64,000 nt of DNA from Elgaria multicarinata webbii (taxonomy: Eukaryota > Chordata > Lepidosauria > Squamata > Anguidae). Positions 1 through 11,117 of this stretch are shown here, one piece after another; position 1 is the stretch's first letter, and every line of letters begins with the position of its first letter. The position numbers were made by a program, and so were the translations under genes. A model generated the notes under the pieces. That model worked only from the letters and a program-made list of their open reading frames with translations, had not been told where the DNA came from and searched no databases. The stretch spans positions 9,721,001 to 9,785,000 of the forward strand of contig NC_086192.1 of NCBI RefSeq assembly GCF_023053635.1. The letters are read 5' to 3'.

Positions 1-1314
1 GCGGTCAGAACAAGGAGGAAAAGAGGGATTTTTGGAGTGGGCGTGAGAGAAAGGCTTGGAGGGGCAAAAACACGCAGAATGGGTTTCAGCTCTTGTCCTT
101 GTGGTGGATTTACATACATTTTGTGGAGGTTTGGTCGGAACGGATGCATGTGACAAATCTGGGGTCTAGAATGGGATCCGTGTTGAGAATTTATGGACCA
201 AATCAGATTCGCTCTCTGGGTGTGCGCATGCTTCACAATGGCCGGGGTGTAGATGAGGAGCAAACCTCAGGCTTGCAGGATCTAATTTTGGGTTGTTGTT
301 TTTCAAACCTCACGGACCTGCCAATTACATGCAAAATTCTGGCTCAGGGCCACGGCCATACATTTAGGATTAAGGACAAGGCCTTCGGGGGTATTTGTAG
401 CTTGAGAATTTGTTTTCAGTATCAAAACTGAGCCTTCAGTACTTTCATTTTAAAATATCTATATTATATATAGATATATAATCAATTCCTGGTTTTCCTC
501 TAAGCATTTGTGGTTCCAGCAGCCTAATTTAGGGTGAGGGTTGCCTTCTACTTGCTCACTGTTAAAACAACTGGGAGTCAGAAACCCTTGGCAATTGCTT
601 GGATTTAGCAGCAAATCTTGCTCTTGTCTCCTGCCTGCCGGCCGCAAAACAGACCAGCACCCGGGTTTGCGGCTTGTATCGCAGCGGGGGAAATGCCAAC
701 AGAACTATTTAATTTGCGGACGCCAATGTGGCGAAGCCTGGTGGCTCTTTCCCACAAAGGGCTCGTCTTGGCATTAAACCAAAGACATTTGCCTTCCAAA
801 ATTCGGCAGGCACAATTTCGTAGCGGCGATGTCATGAAGTCCATGCCGGAAGCGGTGGCAGGGAGGGGAAACGGGACACACATAAAGAAGAAGGAAAACC
901 TGATGGAGAAGTACAAAAAGCGAGGAGCATGGAGGAACGCCCGTCCTCGCGCGGGTCTTTAACTTGCTTAACCCATGGCAAAGTTGTCAGCTGTAAAGTG
1001 AAGCTATCCAGAAACGGCTTCATCTTGAGTGGCTTTATGGGGAGAGATCACCTTGAGGTCTCACTTAAAATGTCAGTATTACGGAGAGGGTCATATTTCT
1101 ACACAAATGACCCAGAGGCGTACTGGTTTTTCAGCACCCAGCTTCAAAGCTGCCTTCCCCTCAACTCCATTCGCGAACTGGGAATGTTTGTTGGCCATGG
1201 TAACTTAAGGGGGCTAAGGAAGACCCTGTTCCAATTCATAATTAACTACCTTTTTGGTAGAGTGAAGAGCAGCAACCAAAGGAAATGAGGGAAAGAGCTC
1301 AGCAGGATTTTTAA

Positions 1315-1444
1315 GATGATGATGACGATGATGATGATTTAAACCCCCTTTCAGGATAAATGATCCCCTTTAGGCAACTTAAGTAGTGAGTAAAACAACA
1401 TAATAAGATTATACACACACACCAATAATAATAATAATAATAAT
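1315..1444. repeat. (GAT)n and (TAA)n microsatellites
   Basis: A GAT/GAC trinucleotide run at about 1315-1339 and a TAA run at about 1424-1444, separated by unremarkable sequence. Confidence 0.8.
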
Positions 1445-1464
1445 ATGAGCGAGAAAGAGATAAT

Positions 1465-2050
1465 AATAAATTTATTTATTTCATATCCACCTCTCTTTCT
1501 GGATTGAGGCAGGGAACAACATCAAATACAAAAATACTATAAAATACATGAAACTGATTAAAAACATTGAAATAACAGCAGCACATAGATAAATCAAATA
1601 AGCCCGGATTAACTGACTTGTCTTAAGAAATATTTTTGTAAGCTGCCTTGAGAGCCCTTTTGGCTAAAGGGTGGGATAGAAGTGCTAAAATAATAAATAA
1701 AATAGCAGCAGCAGAAGTTACAGCACCAATAAATCATTCAAAAGCCAGTTGAAATAAAATGCCACCCTAAAGGACATTCCTTTGGGATGATATTCCAGAG
1801 ATGCGGGGCTACCAGGAAAAAGGCCCTGTCCCTGGTACCCTTCAGCCTAGCAGCAATCGATGGTGGTCTGGAAAGTAGGGTTTCAGATGCTGATCTTAAG
1901 TCTTGGGCAAGTACCTATGACTGTTTGTGCAGGTTGTCCTTCAGCTAGCCTGTTCTCCAACCATTTAGGGCTTTATAGGTTAATAGCAGCACCTTCAGGA
2001 GTTATTCCCTTTCCTAAACTAAACAATGAACAGCGCCCAATTGACTAGTT
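1465..2050 (-). mobile_element. L2-like LINE 3' end with nested LINE tail
   Basis: Opens with the ATTTATTTATTT tail in reverse. Around 1760-1840 the minus strand reads like the L2-type ORF2 C-terminal motif (F..W.P.LWN.IP). The text GGCTTTATAGGTTAATA near 1970 recurs in another L2-like copy at about 59020. Between about 1622 and 1705 sits a + strand LINE tail (TTTTTGTAAGCTGCCTTGAG), also seen at 48590-48715, presumably a later insertion. Confidence 0.65.
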
Positions 2051-3329
2051 TAGTATTCTGTGTTCGACATCATAGAAATACTATCCAGATGCTTTTGTAC
2101 AAGGATGGGCAGATGTTAGATTCGGACCTACCAGTAGGTTAGCTTCGCAGTAGATTGGCAAGGGTTTCTGACTGAATTGTTTGACAACAGAAAGGTTCTC
2201 CCCTCCTGCCCTTAAACTGAGCTGTTAAAATTCCTGATCTGTTGTTGCTGGTAGTAAATTTGTGCTTTTGCATGTAGCTCCACCCCTGAGCAACTATTTT
2301 GCACCTGGCTCTAACTGATGAACTTCCTGGTTGTAATTAAAAAAAAAAAAAGAATCTCAAGATCCCGAAGTCTGCTCACAGGTGCCCTAGAAGGAAACCG
2401 TGCCCTTGAAACTAAAACCGAATTCTTAAAACATAATTTGGCCCCAGGCTAAGCCCTCAATCCTGTTTTTGGAATACCGGAATATTCCCAAGAAAATTCT
2501 TTCACAGTACCCCTCTGTCCCACTCGCTTGCTATCCATTCATTGAGACCGAAGAGGGGAGGGAAAGTTTAAACCTAATGAAGATCCCCCCAGCACTGCTG
2601 TGAAGGTTTTGCCTGAGCTTAATAGCAGCATGGGATGCGTAGGGAGCTTCATCAGGGTTACAGAGGAGAGGGGATAATTAATCTCCCCACGCTGCTCAGC
2701 TGATGGGGTAAGGAGCAGCTGGGCAGTGGGAGACACTGGGTGCTTTAGACTGTGTAGAACACAAGACTTCATTTTGGTGGGTTGCACTCCCCAAGGTATG
2801 GAAACCGCCCAGAGGTATCCACGTATCATTAGCCGTGGTTGCTCACCCTCTCCAAAAAGGATCATCCCACTAGCCGAGCGTATTATTTTAGCATCAGACA
2901 CGCTGCCATTACTGAGCCACAAACAAGTGGCTTATTACTAAGGCGCGTGTTCAAATAAAAAACGGCTCTGCAGAAAACCCGGCCAGAAACACTCGCTGTG
3001 AATCTTGGTTGCAGAGTTATAGTGGTGAGCATAACATTATAGCCCCAACATGGTTAACCAAAGAATCTGGCGAAAGCATTCTGCACAGCGACTTGTAATA
3101 CGTTTCGCGTGTCAATTATGCTTGTTGGCCAACGGAGTCCAGAGTGGGAGCTCTGGAAATATTTGATCATTGCCATGTATTCATTTTAGTACCTGGTAAA
3201 AGCACAGCAAGCAGAGAGTTAATGGAGGGGTAAACTGGGAAACAGGACGCGGCCATAGACCAAATCAGTCCGTTATTCCATCTTTCTCAGCATTTACACT
3301 GATTATCAGCAATTCTGCGGGGTTTTGGA
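2051..3329. other. Intronic sequence without assigned features
   Basis: Contains only an A-rich run at about 2338-2351. No coding exon or repeat family was recognised. Confidence 0.5.
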
Positions 3330-3417
3330 TGGGGGCCTTTCCTGGTCCTACCTGGAGACTATGAGGATTGAACTTGCGTGCAAAGCAGGTGCTCTACCGC
3401 TGAGATATGCCCTCGCC
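3330..3417 (-). mobile_element. tRNA-derived SINE, head fragment
   Basis: The minus strand reads like a tRNA: a CTCAGCGGTAGAGCACCTG A-box region followed by a B box near CAAGTTCAATCC, then the CTCCAGGTAGG body shared by the other SINE copies. It has no cloverleaf completeness and is a SINE, not a tRNA gene. Confidence 0.75.
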
Positions 3418-4119
3418 CAAATATTGTGGGCCATCATGATTCACACAGGGAGAGAGGCTGTGCGTTGTATGGGATCAGCCCTGCAAGTGATATCCTATGC
3501 CAAGGCCCAGAAAATGGGGAGTTAATAATTGAGGGAGTGCCTCTGAGCATGTGTAGAAGATCCGTGTCTGAACAGGTAGGCCGTAGCATCTCCTGCTTCT
3601 CACCACCACCATTGTCTGGGCCAGAGTGAGAGGTAAAGGAACAAGCAGGTTGCAACAGGGAAGAGTCCAGGGGGCTCTGGTCAGTGGGCCCCAACCATGG
3701 CTACCTTTGACGAAGGCACCTTAGCTGTCCTCACCCACCCAACCTCCAAACAAAGCCTTCTTTCGTGGCCCCTTTCTTTTAACAAGAAAATGGGAGGGGA
3801 GGAAAAGACAAAACTGTCAACAGACAATAACTCCACCCTGCCAGCTGCAAAGGGCTTGTTTATAATGTCAGGGTGTCCTTTTGCCCTGAGTCACCCAGTA
3901 AATAAGCCGGATCCAGATGCGTGCTTGGTTGCATGTCGGTCTGTGGGTGGAGCATCCTGGCAAGGCTAGCAGCATTCTGTGGTCTTCAGAAGATGGTTAA
4001 GCTGCCACAGATCCCACCATGGCTTAAGGGATCAACCAGAGAAGCCCAAGAAGAGGTAGGAGTGGGCAAGGAGAGGTGGTTATTCTCTCTACATCAGAGC
4101 TGGTGGCATGCCCTGCCAG

Positions 4120-4592
4120 GCATTATGGACAAGCTGGAGCGTGTTCAGAGGAGGGCAACCAGGATGATCAGGGGTCTGGAATCAAAGCCCTAGGAAGAGA
4201 GACTGAAAGAACTGGGCCTGTTTAGCCTGGAGAAGAGAAGATTGAGGGGAGACATGAGAGCACTCTTCAAATATTTAAAAGGTTGTCACACAGAGGACGG
4301 CCAGGATTGCTTCTCGATCATCACAGAATACAGGACACGGAATAAGGGGCTCAAGTGACAGGAAGCCAGATTCTGGCTGGACATCAGGAAAAACGTCCTG
4401 ACTGTTAGAGCAGTACGACAATGGAACCCCTGAGCTAGGGAGGTGGTGGTCTCTCCCACACTCGAGGCCTTCAAGAGGCAGCTGGAGAGCCATCTGTCAG
4501 GGATGCTTTAAGGTGGATTCCTGCATTGGGCAGGGGGTTGGATTCGATGGCCTTAGAGGCCCCTTCCAACTCGACTGTTCTATGATTCTATG
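4120..4592 (+). mobile_element. CR1 LINE 3' end, ATTCTATG-tailed type
   Basis: Begins at ATGGACAAGCTGGAGCGTGT. The frame reads LERVQRRATRMIRGLE, the C-terminal part of CR1 ORF2, followed by the LDIRKN and MGLPREVV-type region in decayed form. It ends in the 3' tail TTCTATGATTCTATGA. 5' truncated, as usual for CR1. Confidence 0.88.
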
Positions 4593-4599
4593 ACTGTTC

Positions 4600-5762
4600 C
4601 CAGCATTGCTGTCCTGAGTAGTGCATGATGGCAGCTAAATCACACATCGACACTTCCCTAAGAAATATGAAAGCGGGTTAGGGGAGTGGAAGATGGGTTG
4701 ATTTGTAATGGAACGCTAAAAATACAAAAGCCCACTTAAAACCGCATTCCTGAAAATCCGTATAAAAAGGAGGGGCAGGGAGAAGCAGCATGGCAGAATA
4801 GGCCAAGGTGAGGGTGCCAGGAAAACCACAGCCTGCTGGCTCCTGTTTAAAATGTCACTGCCTTGCAGATTACTGCGTGCAGGAAGGGGGACGTACAGCA
4901 CTCGCCCATGCCATGGCATGCATCGTTCGTCCTGCAGCCTCGGGGGGGGGGGGGTCTTTTGTTCATGGTGCCTGGCCGCTACATTGAGTTTTAGCAGCCT
5001 CTCTTCCCTTAAGCAAGATCCCAGAGCCAATGGTGATTTCAGACCAAATTGCAGGGCATATCTATGTATACATCTTGGGCGTTGTACCAGTTTAACTGTC
5101 ATGGTTTCTCCTGCACAATCCTTGGAATTGTACCTTTGCAAGGGTGCTAAGGAACCTAACGAGTCTTCACTCCAGGACGTCCTTCTTACCGGCACTAAGT
5201 ATTTGGCCCAGACAGGCATGAAAACACTCCTTGAAGAATGGAGTAATTTTCCTGGGTGAATTCTAACATTTGGGGTGACTGAGGGTTTTTTTCTTCCCCG
5301 CCCCTTTTGCTCATAAAAAGAGAACTTTCCTTTAACTTCAGCCAGCAGCCTTCAGCAGTGTGGTGGTGTTCCCTTCTCATGTGGGACAGGAGAAACCTTG
5401 TCTTCTTACGGGAACCTCCCTGAACGTCCTTAGAATGCCTCATTCCCTGAAAGCCGTTGATATCCCCTCCTTCAGGGAAGATAAATGATCCTACAAAGTG
5501 TGTGTGTGTGTGTGTATTCAGTACAACCTTAATTTTTAGACCTCTGGGATGCCCCTTCCTCAGAGATGCTTGAGGGCCATTCCCATCTCAGCAGGTGCCA
5601 CCCTGAGGCAGCTACGGAGGCCCCACCACGACTTAAGGGCCTGTCCTGCTGCCCTTGTCAGCAGTGCCAATGTTGTGAGCAGTTACAACGGCAGCCTCAA
5701 AGTACTCATCAAAAGAGTTATGCTGTCATCTTCTTGCATGGGCCATTCTTGAGGGCATTTGA
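4600..5762. other. Intronic sequence without assigned features
   Basis: Holds a short palindrome at CCATGCCATGGCATGC (about 4909), a G run at about 4941-4952 and a GT microsatellite at about 5492-5516. Open frames on both strands (for example 4716-5219 minus) match no family. Confidence 0.5.
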
Positions 5763-5935
5763 GACGGCACAAGGACCGTAGAGCACTTGCTTTGCATGCC
5801 GAAGGTCGCAGGTTCAATCCCAGGCGTTTCCAGGTAGGGTTTAGGAAGGCTATCTGAAACCCTAGTCTGACTTCTCGTGTTTCACAGCAGTGAGGGATTA
5901 AAGGGAGGAATTCGAGCTTTAGGGACCCCCCCCCA
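5763..5935 (+). mobile_element. tRNA-derived SINE
   Basis: tRNA-like head with GTAGAGCACTTGCTTTGCAT and the B box GGTTCAATCC, followed by the TCCAGGTAGG body. The 3' half has decayed. Confidence 0.75.
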
Positions 5936-6064
5936 CCTCGCTAAGGGGAAAGGGAGAGAATGCTTGCGACTGCTGCTGCTTGGAGAAAGCCAAATTCCAC
6001 GCGCAAAGTCCGAACTCAAGAGAGAGAGCCCAGCCCGATGCTGAGTTGATGCGGGCACCCTCCC

Positions 6065-6430
6065 TCCCCTGGACGTCTTTATTTAAGCATGCTTGTCAAT
6101 GAAATATTTTCCAGGTGTCTTACAGCACGTGTTTAAAAATGATACAAAACGTGTACCACCAGCAGCCTAAACAAGAGCCCGCTAAAATCTACGAAAGGCC
6201 TAGGAAAAGCACCCTTGTTTAAACTCGGCAACTAAACGTACATCAGGTCTGATGCCAGGAGGACTGTTAAGGGGATTCCCCAAGAGCTGATGTGCCACCA
6301 CCGAGAAGGCCTCACCCCCTGGGAGCGACCCAGTTCAGTTCATAAGGTGGAGGCACCCAGAGTTGGGTCTCTAATAGGCAGGCTCATATAGGGGAGGCAG
6401 TCCTTCAAATCCCTTGGTCCAAGATCAGAT
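6065..6430 (-). mobile_element. L2-like LINE 3' end
   Basis: TTTATTTAAG at the left end and, on the minus strand, GAGGCCTTCTCGGTGGTGGC followed by a decayed LWN.LP-type segment, the L2-type ORF2 C-terminus. Confidence 0.6.
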
Positions 6431-6514
6431 AGGGCAGGGTGTGACTTCCATTGAAATCCACCTGATGACTCTTCAAGAAGAGGATCCCAGAGGTCTAAGA
6501 ACCTTTAGGGAGGA

Positions 6515-6680
6515 GCCAGAGCTCAGGGGTGGAGCACCTGTTTTGCATCCCCGACAACTCCAGGTAGGTTTGGAAAAATTCCTGACTGAAGCCCTGGAGA
6601 ACCATTGCTGCCAGTCAGTGTCATTACTGGGCTAGATGGACCCATGATCTGATGCAGTATAAGGCAGCTTCCTGCATTCC
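6515..6680 (+). mobile_element. tRNA-derived SINE with CR1-like tail, near full length
   Basis: Shows all three parts of this family: a tRNA-like head (GGAGCACCTGTTTTGCAT), a body (CTCCAGGTAGG, CTGGAGAACC, GCCAGTCAGTGT) and a tail GGGCTAGATGGACC ... GTATAAGGCAGCTTCCT. It abuts a CR1 copy with a related tail at 6735-6994. Confidence 0.85.
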
Positions 6681-6734
6681 CAACAACCTCCTGCCCCCTC
6701 TTTGGAATCCTCTGGCACAGGTGTTAAGGGGATT

Positions 6735-6994
6735 CCTTAAGGAGGTTGGATAAATTCCTGGAGAAGACTATCCATGGCTACTGGTCCTGATGGCTAAGTG
6801 CAACCTCCAGTATCAGAGGCAGTAAGCCTGTATACCCTAGGTGTTGGGGAACATGGGTGGGAGGGTGTTGTTGCACTTGTGTCCTGCCGGTGGCTCCCTG
6901 GCCGACAGCTGCTTGGCCACTGGGTGAACAGAGTGCTGGACTAGATGGACCCTTGGTCTGATCCAGCAGGGGCTCTCCTTACATTCTTATGTTA
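6735..6994 (+). mobile_element. CR1 LINE 3' end, TCTTATG-tailed type
   Basis: Body blocks GGATAAATTCCTGGAGAAG, GCAGTAAGCCTGT and GGGGAACATGGGTGGGAGG, then CTAGATGGACCCTTGGTCTG and the terminal CATTCTTATGTTA. The same blocks recur in both orientations at least eight more times in the window. Confidence 0.85.
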
Positions 6995-7077
6995 ACTAAG
7001 AGGGAGTGATTGTCTGCATTGTGGACACACTTGTGCTCTCAGATCCAAGAATCACCTGGTTTGTTTCCTTCTCGTAA

Positions 7078-7170
<93 letters not shown>

Positions 7171-7236
7171 TAGGGACGGAGAAAACATGCCGGACAGATG
7201 AACCGAGTGGTTAGAAGAATTCTAGTATTCTATGGC

Positions 7237-7622
7237 ACTCTCGTAGAATCCTAGACTAGTAGAGTGGGAAGGGGCCTCTAAGGGCCATCGAGTCCAACCC
7301 CTGCTCAGTTCAGGCATCCACCTTAAAGCATCCCTGACAGATGGCTGTCCAGCTGCCTCTTGAAGGCCTCTAGCATGGGAAAGCCCACCACCTCCCTAGG
7401 TCCTTGGTTCCATTGTTGTACTGCTCTACCAGTCAGGAGGTTTTTCCTGATGTCCAGCCGGAATCTGGCTTCCTGTAACTTGAGCCCGTTATTCCGTGTC
7501 CTGCACTCTGGGAGGATCAAGAAGAGATCCCGGCCCTCCTCTGTGTGACAACCTTTCAAGTATTTGACGAGTGTCTCCCTTCAGACTTCTCTTCTCAAGA
7601 CTGAACATGCAGCCTAGCCATA
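7237..7622 (-). mobile_element. CR1 LINE 3' end, ATTCTATG-tailed type
   Basis: The minus strand encodes the CR1 ORF2 C-terminus in one open frame (GLKLQEARFRLDIRKNLL, then WNQGPREVVGFP and LEAFKRQLDSHLSGML). The 3' tail faces left at 7237. Inserted about 70 bp after a TBX4 exon. Confidence 0.9.
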
Positions 7623-7812
7623 GATATACCACACGGGGTTTTTGCTTGCCTCTTTTAGCTCTTAGTTTTGCTGGGTTGCGTCCCCAGAGTTCTGTGCAAG
7701 CAGTGGCAGACCCACATCTTCCACCAGTGGCGAATGCCTCTCCGTGCAGTTTGAGACTTGGGCAGAAGCCCGTGCGCCTTGGCAGAAGCGGGCTATAAAT
7801 AAATTAAATGTG

Positions 7813-7880
7813 CATTACAGATGGGAAACAGACATTGAGTGAGGGTGTTTTGCCCAAGCCCACCCACAGCTCTGCGGCTG
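7813..7880 (+). mobile_element. MIR core fragment
   Basis: ATTACAGATGGGAAACAGAC ... TTTTGCCCAAGCC aligns by eye with the MIR core (TTACAGATGAGGAAACTGAG ... TTGCCCAAGGTCAC). Ancient and short. Confidence 0.55.
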
Positions 7881-7899
7881 AGCTGTGCTCTTAATCCAG

Positions 7900-8050
7900 A
7901 TCGCCCAGGTTGAGAAGGAACTGCAGCTCGGTGATAGAGCACAGGCTCTGCATGCGGAACGGCCCAGGTTCGATCCCAATTTTTAAAAAAAGGGGAGCAG
8001 GTGCCAGGGAAGGGCATTGTTTTGAGACCCTGGAAAGCTGATGCCTGTCA
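7900..8050 (+). mobile_element. tRNA-derived SINE, degraded
   Basis: GATAGAGCACAGGCTCTGCAT with the B box GGTTCGATCC, then an A-rich interruption and a decayed body (CCCTGGAAAGCTG). Confidence 0.65.
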
Positions 8051-8065
8051 AGAGTGTACAAAAGA

Positions 8066-8197
8066 CTGCAGAGTTGGGCAACTTGTGGATTTCCAGAAGT
8101 CCTGGCCTTCAACTGCCATCTGTTCTAGCCAGAACAGCCAGTGCTGAGAGATGATGGAAGCTGTAGGCAAAACAACTGGAGGGCTACACCCATGCAG
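8066..8197. mobile_element. hAT-like MITE, degraded
   Basis: Inverted layout of the TTGGGCAACTTGTGG / CCAGAAGTCCTGGCCTTCAA half against GAAGCTGTAGGCAAAACAAC / TGGAGGGC. Same family as the copies at 20089, 33424 and 61674. Confidence 0.6.
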
Positions 8198-8807
8198 CAG
8201 AGGGACAAATAGCCTCACCTGGTAGAAGGCAGCGGGTTTCAGACTTCCTTTGGGGAACCCTTTCTACATCTGTTGGTGTTCAGAGGAAATCCTGTGCACT
8301 GCAGGGGACTCTGGGGCCTATAAAACATCTCACAAATCACGCAGAGCGCTGGGCTCATTGTAGCCCCATACGTGTGGAGAGTGTGCCCTCCTAAATCGCA
8401 TCAAACGCTCTCCTGCAGTTTCACATTCCAGGGGAATACGGGTAATCAGCGTTGGCTCCAGAGGAGGACAGCATGGTTGGGCGTTTGCTAGTACTAGCAT
8501 TTCCACAAAGTATCCAAGAATATCGGATGCAGCCAAAGAGATCCTCAGTTGGCATGTCCTACCTCTTCCTGCTTAGCAGGGACCTCTGTGAGTATTGGTT
8601 GGCACTGGTCGACCTGTTTTTCAGAGAAGCTAACTTAGGAGTCTTGACCCCCTCACTGAGGAAGCCCTGCTAAACATCCAAGGGACAGAGTTTGGAAAAC
8701 TTCCATTATAGGTCCCCACAATTGTCAACTAACTGTAATGACGGTTTTGTTCTACTGACTCCTGTCCAAATGCGCTGTAATTGGCTTCTCCCCTACTGCA
8801 TCTGCAG

Positions 8808-9049
8808 CAAAGAGTATCCGGTGATCTCCAAAAGCATTATGAGGCAGAGGCTGGTGTCCACCCACGGTCAGCTCTCTGCTAAGCCTGACGTCAGCTCGCT
8901 CCACGGGAGCCACCAGGGTCTCCAACACTACCAGTATGAGAACGGCGCTCACATGCAGTTCGCGGCATCGGATGCCCAAGACCTGCCCCTCAACACCTTC
9001 GCGGCGCAAAGAGAATCGGGGCTCTTCTATCACTGCCTGAAGCGGCGAG
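8808..9049 (+). CDS. TBX4: TBX4 penultimate coding exon
   Basis: About 80 codons just after the T-box. It begins by completing the Ser codon split from the previous exon (AG|C), giving [16 protein letters not shown], which matches mammalian TBX4 from memory, where TBX5 reads SKEYPVVPRSTVRQKV. It continues through [14 protein letters not shown] and [13 protein letters not shown] to FYHCLKRR. The acceptor is CTGCAG at 8802-8807 and the donor GTAATG at 9050. The exon ends one base into a codon, matching the next acceptor phase. The segment between RQRL and the YENGAH motif is longer and more variable than in mammals ([14 protein letters not shown]). The flanking introns are 1638 and 2759 bp. An open frame continues a little way upstream and downstream of the exon but is intronic. 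Confidence 0.96.
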
Positions 9050-9136
9050 GTAATGGAGATTTGTAGGCAGGAAGGGATTACGCTGGGGACCTTCAGCTAG
9101 CGGATTTTCTGCTAGCTTTCAAGGAAGGCAGGGCTA

Positions 9137-9445
9137 AACTATGGAACTCACTACCACAAGATGTAGTGACGATTTTGATGTCTTTATAAAAGGGGGTTAG
9201 ACAAATTCCTGGAGGAGAAGGCTAAATGGCTACTAGTCCTGATAGCTATGTGCTACCTCCAGTATCAGTCAGTATGCCTGCATACACTGTTTGCTGGTGA
9301 ACATGGGTGGGAGGGTGCTGTTGCACTCAAGTCCTTATGTGGGAGGTTTCCGTGGGCAGCTGGTTGGCCACTGTGTAAAACAGAATGCTGGACTAGATGG
9401 ACACTTGGTCTGATCCAGCAGGGCACTTATGATGGTCTTAGACCT
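9137..9445 (+). mobile_element. CR1 LINE 3' end, TCTTATG-tailed type
   Basis: TATGGAACTCACTACCACAA, AAATTCCTGGAGGAGAAGG, GAACATGGGTGGGAGGGTG, GGACTAGATGGACACTTGG, ending near ATGGTCTTA. Inserted about 90 bp after the penultimate TBX4 exon. Confidence 0.85.
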
Positions 9446-9782
9446 TATACAATGCAATTTTTGAAATTTTGGACTCCTAGCGATCTCAGTTGTGAGCTCT
9501 GAAGTGTCCCTCATTTGTTGGGGGCTTTCTTGATTTGGATTTAATTTTATGCTGTCCTTCACTATGCTTTCATCATCAATGGTTTTTCACCATAGTCTTG
9601 CTCTGAGATGGTTACGTGTGACTAGTTGTTCCAAGAGCATGGGGATGGGGATATACGTTACTATCATCCATGTTGTGTGAACGGGGATTTCACGTTAACA
9701 CTTTTGACTAGATAGCCCAGTAAGTACACGGCCGCACCTACATCCAATTTAATTGTCTGTGTGTGAGAGAAAGAGACTGGAT

Positions 9783-10013
9783 TTGCACAACACCAGCCAC
9801 ACTAAGCGGTTGAGTTTAGCATCTTGTCTGAACCCAGGACATTTTCTGCAGGGTGGCTTGTTAACAATGCAAACTGGCTTATTTTTATTGAACAGGCCAC
9901 CTTGGGAAGCCATAGTGGTTAACAAGCTACCCTGCAGAAAATGTCCTGGGTTCAACAAACAACAAACTTACATTCAACCAGTGAGTTTGGGTTAGTGTGT
10001 TGTGAGAACAGCC
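9783..10013. mobile_element. Inverted-repeat DNA element (MITE)
   Basis: Strong internal inverted repeat: 36-bp arms at 9830-9865 and 9918-9953 with a single mismatch. The outer ends (GCACAACACCAGCCACACTA and GGTTAGTGTGTTGTGAGAAC) resemble those of the element at 10960-11275. Class not determined. Confidence 0.65.
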
Positions 10014-10043
10014 TCATTGTGCGTTTAGCTTGTTCTTGGGGAC

Positions 10044-10125
10044 TAAGGTTGCAATCCTAAATATACTAACTAGGAAGTAATCGCTACTGAACTCCTGGGA
10101 TTTACTTCTGAGTAAACATGCTTAG
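10044..10125. mobile_element. Short inverted-repeat element (GCAATCCTA-type)
   Basis: GTTGCAATCCTAAATA at one side and TTACTTCTGAGTAAACATG at the other, a common short palindromic family. Related text is at 59830-59915. Confidence 0.5.
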
Positions 10126-10502
10126 GACACTTGGACACACTTGAATTGAACGTGAAATGAAACAGTTCAAAATGCAGCTAGGAAGCAAAAGAGCAAAGCA
10201 AAGTAAACTTTTAATCACTCAACCCATTCTGCACATTGACTCTTTGGTAGAAATGTATTTATAATTAATATAACTTATTTGCTGCCCTTTATTGCAAACG
10301 TTGTCAGGGCTGCTCACAATCTTAAACACGGCATCTCGAGCTCAGAACGCTGTTCTACTACAGACAATCCATCAGGAAAGGAGATCCTTTCCTGAAAATG
10401 TAGCGAAAACTTTTACCAGTTGCCAGAGCAAGTCCTTCGCTTTATCATGCAAGATTTCTGCAGTTTTTTGACATGAGGTCCTGGCAAATGTAGAGCCTTT
10501 GA

Positions 10503-10540
10503 GGGGTGTGTGTGTCTATGTGTGTGTGTGTGTGCGTGCT
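10503..10540. repeat. GT-rich microsatellite
   Basis: Interrupted (GT)n run with GTCTAT and GCGTG breaks. Confidence 0.85.
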
Positions 10541-10659
10541 CACAATAAGTCATTCTAAGACTCCTTGAATTTGTCAAAAGCAACACTACAAAAGCAGTGC
10601 GGCCAGACGGTTATTGAGATGAATGAAAAATAATCACTGGATGTAAGAAAGTAGTTGCC

Positions 10660-10910
10660 CAGGTCATTTAAACCTTCCACTGATAAAACAAAGCTCCTCT
10701 AATTAAGATTGATTGGATTAGGTGGACATTGACAATGCCCTTTTTACTGTTAAGCAATATCTTTCCAAAAATGATCATAAATGGTGTAATTGGATTAGCG
10801 CGAAGGCAATGGCGATACTGCAACTTCTTGAACCATTTACTACAGACCAGATCAAAAGTCTGATCCCACACAGCATTAGGTTTGCCCAAGCCCATTGGAG
10901 TCAAACCTAA
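10660..10910 (+). promoter_or_regulatory. Candidate regulatory element in the last TBX4 intron
   Basis: A repeat-free block between mobile-element fragments. The 10-mer ATTGGATTAG occurs twice in direct orientation (10712-10721 and 10789-10798), each containing GGATTA, the reverse complement of the TAATCC bicoid-class site recognised by PITX factors. A TAATTA homeodomain core lies at about 10699. PITX1 is an established activator of hindlimb Tbx4, so the motif choice is suggestive, but conservation and activity are untested. Confidence 0.35.
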
Positions 10911-10959
10911 GACACACCTAGGGTTCTGTGAAGATCAAGATGTAAGACACATAAGCTGG

Positions 10960-11086
10960 GTTCACACAACACGCTAACCCACATTCACTGGCTGAGTGTG
11001 GGTTGTTGTTGAACCATGTGTTTGTTTACTGAATTGTGGCTTAGCAAGACAATTTTTCACAGGGTGACTTGTTAACCACCCTGAAC

Positions 11087-11117
<31 letters not shown>

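Noticed and set aside
4716-5219. 167-codon minus-strand open frame
   Set aside because: Inside a TBX4 intron, no family match, and includes a homopolymer tract.
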